From Triparma columacea (Eukaryota > Sar > Bolidophyceae > Parmales > Triparmaceae), in the NCBI GenBank assembly GCA_030267965.1, contig BRYA01000443.1, positions 4,720 through 17,686 on the forward strand: DNA of 12,967 bases, read 5' to 3'. How positions within the stretch are numbered: position 1 is the stretch's first letter; each line of letters opens with the position of its first letter. Shown piece by piece: positions 1 to 7,311 of this stretch. The translations under genes and the position numbers were made by a program. Below the pieces are notes generated by a model. That model saw only the letters and a program-made list of their open reading frames with translations. It searched no databases and was not told the origin of the DNA.

Positions 1-478
1 GGACGTTCAAACGTTTGAGAACTTCTTACCTCCAAACCCTCTTCATGTGGCTCCTCTTAATCCCCCCCCCCTCGTCCGATACCTTGATGACCACGTCCTC
101 GTTCTCCTCCCCGTCGCTAATGATGACCTTGATCGGTGGGTAGTCCTCGTCTATCCCGTGCCACTCCACCGTCGCCCTCATGCTGTTCTTGATCAGCTCG
201 AGCATGATGTAATGGATGTGGGTAGGGACGTACGAGAAGTTGAGGTTGGAGGCGCCGTGGACGACAACGCTGGGGGCGTCGCCGTACTTCCTGGTGCACA
301 TGAAGGTGGCGTCGTCGACAGCCTGCTGGACGATCTTGGCGGGAGAAGTCTCGGAACATATCATACCGATGTAGTCGTTCATGGGAGGCTGGCGGAGGGA
401 GAGGTACTGGCCGATTAACATACGGATGCCGATGCGGCTCATGTAGAAGTTGTCGAGGAAGTCGTGCATGGCTTGCAT
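1..478 (-). CDS. Pyruvate dehydrogenase kinase-like protein (internal exon, partial)
   Basis: The coding exon is 478-30 on the minus strand, about 149 codons, closed by a good donor (GGAG|GTAAGA, GT at 29-28) and leaving an AG of phase 2. The protein matches the mitochondrial PDK/BCKDK family: FLDNFYMSRIGIRML is the family's N-terminal-domain helix, ELIKNSMRATVE is the GHKL N-box that binds Mg-ATP, and VSDEGGGI is the G1 box. Enzymes of this family phosphorylate the E1alpha subunit of pyruvate or branched-chain dehydrogenase and inactivate it in the matrix. The rest of the ATP-binding domain lies beyond the left edge. The 5' boundary at 478 is either an acceptor (a pyrimidine-rich run ending TTCGCAG) or a start, since the exon opens with ATG. 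The roughly 150 residues that normally precede this point are not seen in the next 2 kb. The family call is firm; the PDK versus BCKDK choice and the 5' end are not. Confidence 0.85.
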
Positions 479-570
479 CTGCGAAGGCGAGCGAAGCAAG
501 CCGCGTGAAGATTGTTCAGCAAGGAGGGAGGAGCGAAGAACATTTCAGTTTTTCCAGGAGAGACCAAACT
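479..570. promoter_or_regulatory. Short gap between divergent kinase and phosphatase genes
   Basis: Only 92 bases separate the first recognisable kinase codon (minus strand) from the chosen phosphatase ATG (plus strand). If both genes really start here, this is a shared bidirectional promoter. If the kinase exon is internal, the segment is part of an intron; its minus-strand sequence just before 478 does look like a pyrimidine-rich splice acceptor. I see no TATA box. Confidence 0.3.
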
Positions 571-2379
571 ATGTCACTTTTCCCTCACCTTTTGAAGGGC
601 CGTCTAAGATCAGTTGTTCCGATCCTTGTCCGGAACTCCTCGTCGTCCACCCCAAACCCCCTTAACCCCCCTCCATCCTTAAAACATCAAAAAGTGAAGG
701 ATGCTGACTTGAAGCTTGAAAAGATGCTTGCTTGCTTGGCTTCAACACTGAACGATATCAACAGTGAAAGGAGTCTACCGGGGGAAGAGTCCCAGGGTGA
801 TCTCTCCCGTCCAAGTAGGGCCGAGCCTACGTTCCACTTGATGCCTGACCTGACCCATCTCACCAATGCCGACATCCAGGACCTCGCGTCCTACTTCACC
901 TCCCCCGGCTACAACCACACCCTCCACCCATACTACTTCCTCGCCCTCCTCGAGGGCGCCACGAGCATCCTCTCCGGCCTCCCTCCCCTAATCCGTCACC
1001 CCCCAACCCCCAGGTACATCCACGTAATCGGGGACCTCCACGGCTCCCTCCCCGACCTCCTCCACGTCTTCGAAGCCTGCGGGTTCCCGTCTACGGATAA
1101 CAGGTTCGTCTTCAACGGGGACTACGTGGACAGGGGACCGCACGGCGTTGAGGTTCTGGCCATGCTCTGCGCTTTCGTTATCAAGGGAAACGGAGGTGAG
1201 AAGGCAAGCCCCCCCCGTCCCCGAATCGCCCCTACTAACGCCCGTTCGTTTATTTTTTTTTTCTTAGAGACGGTCTACTTACACCGAGGCAACCACGAGG
1301 ACACCCAAGTCTCCACCGCCTACGGTTTCAAGAGTGAGGTCGAGCACAAGTACCCTCACCACTCCTCTAAAGTATTCCGCTCCTTCGGTGCCTTCTGCCA
1401 GGCCCTTCCGATGGCCTCCATCCTCCCCCCTCCCTACAACGGCGGCGCTCTGATCGTCCACGGGGGGGTTGGTGAGAACACTGATTTTAACGGTTTAGAC
1501 AAGCCCCCAATGTGCGCCCTAAAAACGCCTGCAGCCGACGTGCTCTGGTCCGATCCTGACGTCGACGTTGGGGGTTTCAGGCTGAACGAATCCCGGGGTG
1601 ACACGGGGTACTTCTTTGGCCTAGACGTCGTCGATAGGACTCTGGAAGAAATAGGGGTTGAGCACTTCGTTAGATCGCACGAAGTCGTGCACAACGGGTG
1701 CAGTAAAGTCGACACGAAGGAGGGTAAGCGTCTCTGGACTGTATTTTCAGTGACTGACTACCCAAACTTCAGGGGTTGCAATGAAGCCGGATTGATTACG
1801 TTTCAGAAAGAAGGCGGCAAAGACGACGTTCGCGTCACCCGCTTCGAAAGCCAGGAGTTTGAAGGGGTTGTCAAAGGGTTCGTAACGTCGGACGACATAT
1901 TATCTACAGGTCTGGTCGAGGAGGTTTTCCTCCATAAAAGCGTCATACACGACGGGCTCGTAGAGATTAGTTCTGACGGGAGAACCGTAACTAGGGAGGA
2001 GTGGGGCGCCGTTATGAGGGAAAAGACTGGTATGCGCGGCGTCGACTGGGAGGAACTCCTGGATGTTGACGAAGAGGAGGAGGTGGTTGTCATAAATAGT
2101 TTTTTGGAGGGCTTTGAATCGAGGGTTACGGACAAACTGGAGAGCCGGTGGGATATTCAAAAGCTGCTTCATTTGCTCTTTATGGCGATGGATGCTGACA
2201 AGAGCGGCACGTTGGAGAGGGACGAGTTCGTTACTGGCGTCGAGGCTCTCAACAAGAATCTCCCAAAGGAAAGAAAAATAAGCGGTGGCGAAGTGTTGGG
2301 TCTTTTCGATGCATTAGATACAGATGGGGACGGGAAGGTGGATTTGCGCGAGTTCTCGGCGCTGGAGAAGTTTTTATGA
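571..2379 (+). CDS. PPEF/RdgC-type Ser/Thr phosphatase with EF-hands
   Basis: Exons 571-1195 and 1268-2379 encode 578 aa. The intron (1196-1267, 72 bases, GTGAGA to TTCTTAG) is in frame and free of stops, so unspliced translation would insert 24 residues just before the catalytic GNHE. PPP-family motifs are in order: GDLHG (154-158), GDYVDRG (183-189), RGNHED (GNHE 216-219), HGG (273-275) and RSH (H346). The expected metal ligands D156, H158, D184, N217, H273 and H346 are present. Two canonical EF-hand loops follow at about 517-528 (DADKSGTLERDE) and 559-570 (DTDGDGKVDLRE), as in PPEF/RdgC phosphatases. The start at 571 is preferred because the first 43 residues have no acidic residue but several Arg/Lys (K9, R11, R13, R21), resembling a mitochondrial presequence. 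Later ATGs at 724 and 841 would also retain the catalytic domain. The substrate is unknown. Confidence 0.88.
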   Translation: MSLFPHLLKGRLRSVVPILVRNSSSSTPNPLNPPPSLKHQKVKDADLKLEKMLACLASTLNDINSERSLPGEESQGDLSRPSRAEPTFHLMPDLTHLTNADIQDLASYFTSPGYNHTLHPYYFLALLEGATSILSGLPPLIRHPPTPRYIHVIGDLHGSLPDLLHVFEACGFPSTDNRFVFNGDYVDRGPHGVEVLAMLCAFVIKGNGGEKASPPRPRIAPTNARSFIFFFLETVYLHRGNHEDTQVSTAYGFKSEVEHKYPHHSSKVFRSFGAFCQALPMASILPPPYNGGALIVHGGVGENTDFNGLDKPPMCALKTPAADVLWSDPDVDVGGFRLNESRGDTGYFFGLDVVDRTLEEIGVEHFVRSHEVVHNGCSKVDTKEGKRLWTVFSVTDYPNFRGCNEAGLITFQKEGGKDDVRVTRFESQEFEGVVKGFVTSDDILSTGLVEEVFLHKSVIHDGLVEISSDGRTVTREEWGAVMREKTGMRGVDWEELLDVDEEEEVVVINSFLEGFESRVTDKLESRWDIQKLLHLLFMAMDADKSGTLERDEFVTGVEALNKNLPKERKISGGEVLGLFDALDTDGDGKVDLREFSALEKFL

Positions 2380-2389
2380 TGAGTATGAT

Positions 2390-2395
2390 AATAAA
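2390..2395 (+). terminator. AATAAA polyadenylation signal of the phosphatase gene
   Basis: A canonical AATAAA begins 11 bases after the phosphatase TGA. It is the only perfect copy I noticed right behind a stop codon in this window, so its use is plausible but not proven. Confidence 0.45.
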
Positions 2396-2558
2396 GACAT
2401 TCGTTGTGTTGTGGATGTAGAACACAGTTCTTAATTTTGATCGCGCACCTCCCTCCGCAACCTCCCCAACCACCCACTTTTGTCAATCCCTACCCCTACC
2501 CTACCGACGCTGTTAACAACGCTGCGCTGATCCCTTTCCTTTCTCCCCTTTCTTTCTC

Positions 2559-2594
2559 GGCTGAAATTCCTGCAATGCAGGTTCCCGTTCAGCC
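2559..2594 (-). other. Stem-loop in the 3' UTR of the 533-aa acidic protein gene
   Basis: The outer arms GGCTGAA (2559-2565) and TTCAGCC (2588-2594) pair over 7 bases. Inside them, CCTGCA (2569-2574) and TGCAGG (2576-2581) pair over 6 bases around one nucleotide. The element begins 20 bases after the minus-strand stop at 2614, so it should lie in the 3' UTR. A 3'-end-processing or stability role is inference. Confidence 0.5.
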
Positions 2595-2613
2595 AAACTC
2601 ACATTTCCCCTCA

Positions 2614-4455
2614 TTAGACTCCGTGGCCTCCCTGGTTGGCGAGGGCGGCGTTCTTGGGAGAGCTGGAGAGCTTCCCGTGGTAAAAGCAAGCTGTGACGGC
2701 GAGAGCCGCGGTGGCAGCGACGGCGATGCTGAGCATAGCCTTGGTGCCGATGGAGGCTCCCGTGGCGGAGGAAGGTACCCACTTGTTGACGAGCTCTGCG
2801 GGGGGGGGGGCGGAGGGGGGGTCAAAGAGAGTTGAAACGACGGCATGGTGGTTAGCAGGAGTAAACAAAGCTCTTTCGTTGTTGTTGTCAACGTCATATC
2901 GTCGCTGTCGTGTCGTCGCCCCGTTGCTTGCCCAAAGTTGTTTGTTGTTGCTCACCTCCGTTTTCGTCCGTAAAATATCCTCCCCCCCCGACCTGGATGG
3001 TAGACAAGGAGGTCCCAATGGTCTCCATGTTCTTGCAAGTATCGTAGGTGTCCTGGTCAATTCCCACACACCCGTTGACCTTGGCGGGGCAGAACATTTG
3101 GTCCTCAAGGTCGTTACAGCTCCTTATGATATTCTCGCTGTCATCGTCATCGCCACTAGCGGAGGCACTGTAGTAATCAGCGTCATCAAAGCTGATGATG
3201 TCAGCCAAAAAGCCGAACTGGGCGTTGAGCTGCTTGGACTGGGAGCAATATAGGTCGGTATTGTCGACGAGGATTGAGAGGTCAGGAGAGAGCGCGATGT
3301 TGCAGGCTCCTTCCTCCTGCTCCTCCTGCTCCTCCCCGTCCTCCTGGTCCTCGTTCTCGGCGCACTTCTGCTCGAAGTAAAAGGTGAAGTCGCTGATGGT
3401 CTTTTCAGTGCTTGGAACGGTGCAGTCCTCGTCAGTGTAAACCTGGATGACGAAGCCATCATCAGTACACAAGATCTGGGAGAAGTACATGGCTTCTTCT
3501 TCCTCCTCGGCCTCCTCGTCCTCCTCCAAGCGCCTTTCGGCGTTATTCTGCTCAATCTCCTTGCACGAGCTGAGCTCCTCGATGAGCTCTAGCTGCCACT
3601 CCATGATGGCATAGTCGGAGATGGTGCTATCCTGGCCGTCGTTGGAGTCGACGTCGTCGCAAAGCGCAACGCAGTTGGTGCACATAGAAGAGAAGCTGTC
3701 GAAGATCCCCTTGCTGGCGAGCTTGCGACCAGCGCGAAGAGCGCGGCGTTGTCCGTCGTCGGCTGCGTCGTCAGCCTCCTCCTCATCAGCGGCCTCCTCC
3801 TCATCAGCGGCCTCCTCCTCATCAGCGGCCTCCTCCTCATCAGCGGCCTCCTCCTCCTCATCGGCAGCCGCCTCCTCCTCCTCCTCCTCGTACATGGTGT
3901 AGCCGGCGTTGGCGCAAGCGGCCACAAAGGTTTCGCTCTCGCAGATGCCGCACGTCGCCTGTAGCATTGCCTTCTTCGCTGAGAGAGTGTTCTGAACGTA
4001 CTCCTCAATGGCCTGGTAGAGGTAAGTGTGCTGGTCGGTACTGAAATTCTTGACCTTTGGGGGGAGGGGGGGGAGGGGGGAGGTTAGTCCTCGAGGCAAC
4101 TGCATTCAAACCACGGCGACAGAACTCTTCTCACCTTTGTGCGGACGAGAGATGTGTAGGTAACAGTGTTTCCGTAAACGGTTGCAGATGTCGCGCAGCC
4201 TCCGAGAGACAAGGTGAGGTCCGATTTAGAATAGGAAGGACTGTAATCCTCTCCGTAAACTGGACAGTTTTCATATGTTGCAATAGCAACAGGATCAGCA
4301 GCATCCTCGTCCTCGCCAAGGACACGTCCAAAAAACGCAGCAGCTGTGAGTACGGTGGATGAGAACTGCGTGCGGGTGGAAGTCATAAAGTGAACCAGAA
4401 TAGAGTGGAGTAAGTGAAGGAGAGCCGAAGTTAGGGTTAGAGTGTATAATTTCAT
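2614..4455 (-). CDS. Acidic, Cys-containing type I membrane protein (uncharacterised)
   Basis: Three exons (4455-4135, 4054-2956, 2795-2614) join in frame to 533 aa. Intron 1 (4134-4055, phase 0) runs GTGAGA to CCCAAAG with a CTAAC branch point; intron 2 (2955-2796, phase 1) runs GTGAGC to a C-rich run ending CCGCAG. The N terminus has hydrophobic segments suited to a signal peptide; a second Met at residue 24 would leave a more typical one. An LGGC segment (84-87) is followed by a CGIC pair near 142-145, a Glu/Ala/Asp repeat tract (162-207), a basic stretch with RAL and RKL, a second acidic tract after AERRL, and a C-x14-C motif (303-318, with VYTDEDC). One transmembrane helix lies near 490-511, followed by a short tail. 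The architecture suggests a secretory-pathway or cell-surface protein with a lumenal acidic domain. I recognise no named family. It lies head to head with its apparent paralogue at 4815-6881. Confidence 0.75.
3775..3846 (-). repeat. 18-bp tandem repeat encoding AADEEE (4 perfect units)
   Basis: Four identical 18-base units, cctcctcctcatcagcgg on the plus strand, run head to tail and are flanked on the higher-coordinate side by degenerate copies up to about 3888. On the coding strand each unit reads Ala-Ala-Asp-Glu-Glu-Glu. The unit is a multiple of three, so gain or loss of copies keeps the reading frame. Confidence 0.9.
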
Positions 4456-4814
4456 AGAAAGTACGGGTTAAGAGAGCGCATAGAAGATGTTGTTGGTATA
4501 ATTCATCAGTGTTATTCAAGATGGGACGTAGTACTCTGAGAATTGATGACGCAAAAGCTGCAGAATCTGCAAAACAAATTTAAATGACAACTCCGAACTC
4601 ACGGAGGAACTACAATCCCCCAATAACGCCCAAGTTACTGTTCTGACATCTACGAAAACTAGTGAACCAGTAAATTGGTAATGTCAGAGGTCAGTGATGG
4701 TGCAGTGAGAGCTATTCTTACCTTCATAGTAGATATACAACCAACTTAGATTTGAGTTTAAGAGAGAGGTTTAGGAGCTAATCATTCAAATCAAAGTTTG
4801 CCTTATATTCATCA
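4456..4814. promoter_or_regulatory. Divergent promoter region between the two acidic protein genes
   Basis: These 359 bases separate two opposed start codons and should contain both 5' UTRs and both promoters. The region is AT-richer than the flanking exons. It holds an 8-bp inverted repeat (TCTGACAT at 4642-4649 with ATGTCAGA at 4681-4688) and a 20-codon plus-strand ORF (4521-4583) that could be an upstream ORF or chance. I see no convincing TATA box. Confidence 0.4.
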
Positions 4815-6881
4815 ATGATGGTAAGCACGTCCTTAATTTGAGACCTCAGCGGTTTCATATGTAACTGATTCTGCGGTTTTCCTAAAATTTGGGAATATGG
4901 GAGGCGTACAAGGTCCTTAAAATGTCGCTTGTCAAGTGCTGCGTTAGAGAGTGATTTGGTTGGGAAGCATTTCTCCGTTTTGAAGGCACGATGATGAGCA
5001 TCTTTGCTCTAGTCAGGTTCATCTTTACGGATCCCTTTTACTGGTTCCTTCGTATTTTTGAAAACCCACGCTTTTGTCTCAAAAACACCACAAACTAACG
5101 CTTCGTCCTCGTCCTCCAAAACCTCAGTTTTCTATTGTCGCCCTCACCATTGCACTCGCGGTCGCGGAAGGCCACAAGCTAACGAAGAGTCTGCTCGACA
5201 AATCTACCGTCATTAAGGGCCAAAGGTGAGACTAAGCGATCGATTTCTTCTCCCCACTGTGAAGAAACACAACACTATGATCTCCAATGTGAGCACTTCT
5301 CACCCACTTGCCTGTCTCATCTCGTCCAATATCGTCGTAGGTCCCTTGAGAGTGATGAAGACGGAGATGCTAATGGGCTGGACTATTCTGTCCTGATCGG
5401 ATCTTCCGTCAAACTTGGCGGTTGCAGTACCCAAACTGGCTGGGTCGAGGGTTCCTGGACAGTTCAACGCCAGGTCTTCTCTTTGATCTGCTCCGAGTCC
5501 GACTGCCTCGAGAACAGCTGCGATGCCAACAGCTATGCCCAAGTCGTCACTGAGCTTGGAGACTTCGTCACTGCCTATGCCGAGTACGAGACTGAGGTGA
5601 GAATGACGAAGGCAGAAAAGAAGCTCAGATATAGGTGTCGGAAGAGGCAGCTGAGACAAGATGCTTCTGCGCACGTCGCAATTCATCAGACCCCTAATCT
5701 CGTAGCAACTTACCCGTCCACATAACCCCACAGTACACGGCGAGCTTGTGCCAAAACGAGCTGTATGAGTACGAGGTCGAGGCCGCGGCCGCCGAGGAGG
5801 CTGGCACGGATATGGGCGAGTTCACTTGGAGCGATAGTTGCAACACCAAAGATTACAACCCTAACTACGTTTCGGATGAGTACTCTGCAGATGAGGAGGA
5901 GTTCGAGCTCTCGGATTACTCCGAGTGCCAACAGGTCGAGTGGACTTACGTGTCGGGGTACAACTCCGACGGTGAGGCCCAGGAAGTCGACCTCTACATG
6001 GGCGTTGGCTGTAACAAGAACAAGATCTCCATCGAGCTCTGGACTGACTCTTACTGCAGCGTGCTCGCCGAGAGCGTCACGGGCATGTCGTCATCTACGC
6101 TGTGGAAGTACTTGCAGCGCCAGGGCAACGAGGAGGAGGACAACGGCGAGGAGGAGGAGGAGGAGGACCTCAAGGTGAGAACTCTCACAGGAACGATGAA
6201 GTCAGTGGCTCTCTCATAGTCTCAAAACATTCGCTTCTTACAATACCAACCCATCTTATTAACAATCGCCCTCCGCACACTCACAACATCTTCCTACAGG
6301 TTTTCAACTACTTCAGCACTGACGTTATCGACGATTCCTGCGTTTCCTGTACCGTCGCTGACAACCTCGCGGAAGCCAACGAAGAAGACGCCGAGGATAA
6401 CTATGAGGCCGAATCGAAGGTAGGTTGCCTTTCTCCGCGTATTGTGTCGCTCTCCCTTTCCTCGCTCACTCCCCTCCCCCCCCCCCCCGACACCCCATCT
6501 CCAGGAGGTCATGGAGGTGTGCCAGAACATCTACACTGCCTCCCTCCTCTGCGAGTCTGCCGGTTCCTCCTCCGCTGCCTACCTCAACGGCGTCACCTCT
6601 GGGTGCGGATACATCTCCCAGATGGTCCAGCTCACCTTCAGCGACACTGGTGAGGCCCAGACCTACACCACGCAGAACGGCAGTGCCATCAAGACCAGCG
6701 CGTGGTTATTCAGTGGAACCGCTATCGGGCTTGCTTTCTACGTCAGCATGTTGAAGAAGAAGGTGAGAGCAGGACGATGGGGGCAAAAGGCTTATGGTGA
6801 GTGTACTCAAGTCCACTAACGCGAATGCTTGCCGCTTCTCTCTTGCAGGTTGACTCCTCCACCATTAACCTTGGCAACTAA
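4815..6881 (+). CDS. Acidic, Cys-containing type I membrane protein, paralogue of 2614-4455
   Basis: Proposed exons are 4815-4820, 5128-5225, 5341-5596, 5734-6174, 6300-6419, 6505-6762 and 6849-6881, giving 403 aa with continuous frame and GT-AG introns throughout. The first coding exon is only ATGATG before GTAAGC. It supplies the start for MMFSIVALTIALAVAEG, a textbook signal peptide with likely cleavage near AVA-E16; otherwise no ATG precedes that segment in frame. Then come an LGGC segment (60-63), a cysteine cluster (C85, C90, C95), an acidic middle, a C-x14-C motif (213-228, with ELWTDSYC), a Glu-rich tract (253-265), another Cys-rich stretch, a transmembrane helix near 371-390, KKK and a 13-residue tail. 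Shared order and motifs with the 533-aa neighbour suggest an old tandem inverted duplication. Function is unknown. Exons 3 to 7 are well supported; the tiny first exon is the weakest point. Confidence 0.72.
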
Positions 6882-7311
6882 AGTGTTACTAAGGAAGCGT
6901 CGATCGAGGTGGACGACAGGCAGTCGAACTGCCTGTGAACAAGGGGGGGGGTAGGGGGGCAGCGGTTGGTAGTGGTGCCAACTGAAAGGATCAGGGAAGG
7001 GAACTTAACATGATGGGAAGGCTAACATAACAGGGCGGAAACCCTGCATGAACACCAAAACAACACGAAAGGGATTTTTAACTTATGATGTTACGTTTTT
7101 TGGGCGAGTAAAATTCATTTCAGCGATCAAGCCGTTATCTTTTCTTTCATAAATTAAACCGTGAGGCCTCTCTTCTCTCTCCATACTCCTCGGATTCTCC
7201 ATCATATTTTTGCTTTCAATACTTAAGCCCTAGTGTTCCCCCTCCTACCGCCTACAATCCCAATCCACCGTCCTTCCCACCTTCTCTCCTCATAAATCGT
7301 CATACTCCACC
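6882..7311. other. Intergenic: 3' UTR of acidic protein gene and DENN-gene promoter
   Basis: No gene is visible in these 430 bases. The left part holds a stem-loop (separate entry) and G-runs of 9 and 6 (6943-6951, 6954-6959). The right part becomes AT-rich (about 7070-7160) and then pyrimidine-rich up to the DENN-gene ATG, as expected for a promoter and 5' UTR. The AAATTAAA-like stretch near 7152 is not strong enough to call a TATA box. Confidence 0.5.
6916..6936 (+). other. Stem-loop in the 3' UTR of the 403-aa acidic protein gene
   Basis: ACAGGCAGT (6916-6924) and ACTGCCTGT (6928-6936) are perfect complements around a CGA loop, a 9-bp stem beginning 35 bases after the TAA. Position and size parallel the stem-loop behind the paralogue, although the sequences are not the same. 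A run of nine Gs follows six bases later. Confidence 0.55.

Noticed and set aside
505..525. Plus-strand KIVQQ upstream of the phosphatase ATG, matching KIVQQ in the antisense kinase exon
   Set aside because: Only five residues match, with diverged surrounding bases; most likely coincidence rather than an inverted duplication.
589..603. Minus-strand 15-base microexon (TALQK) as an upstream kinase exon
   Set aside because: The donor is good and a TTAG precedes it, but five residues cannot be matched confidently to the kinase family and it overlaps the phosphatase coding sequence.
2404..2835. Plus-strand ORF of 143 codons between the phosphatase and the acidic protein gene
   Set aside because: Low-complexity Gly-rich translation antisense to the last exon and intron of the 533-aa gene, whose frame and splice sites fit much better.
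4521..4583. 20-codon plus-strand ORF in the divergent promoter
   Set aside because: Too short to separate from chance and without a recognisable product; kept only as a possible upstream ORF.
4991..5016. ATGATG with a following AG|GTTC donor as the alternative first exon of the 403-aa protein
   Set aside because: Joining it to 5128 shifts the frame and hits a TAA soon after; the donor is also weak.
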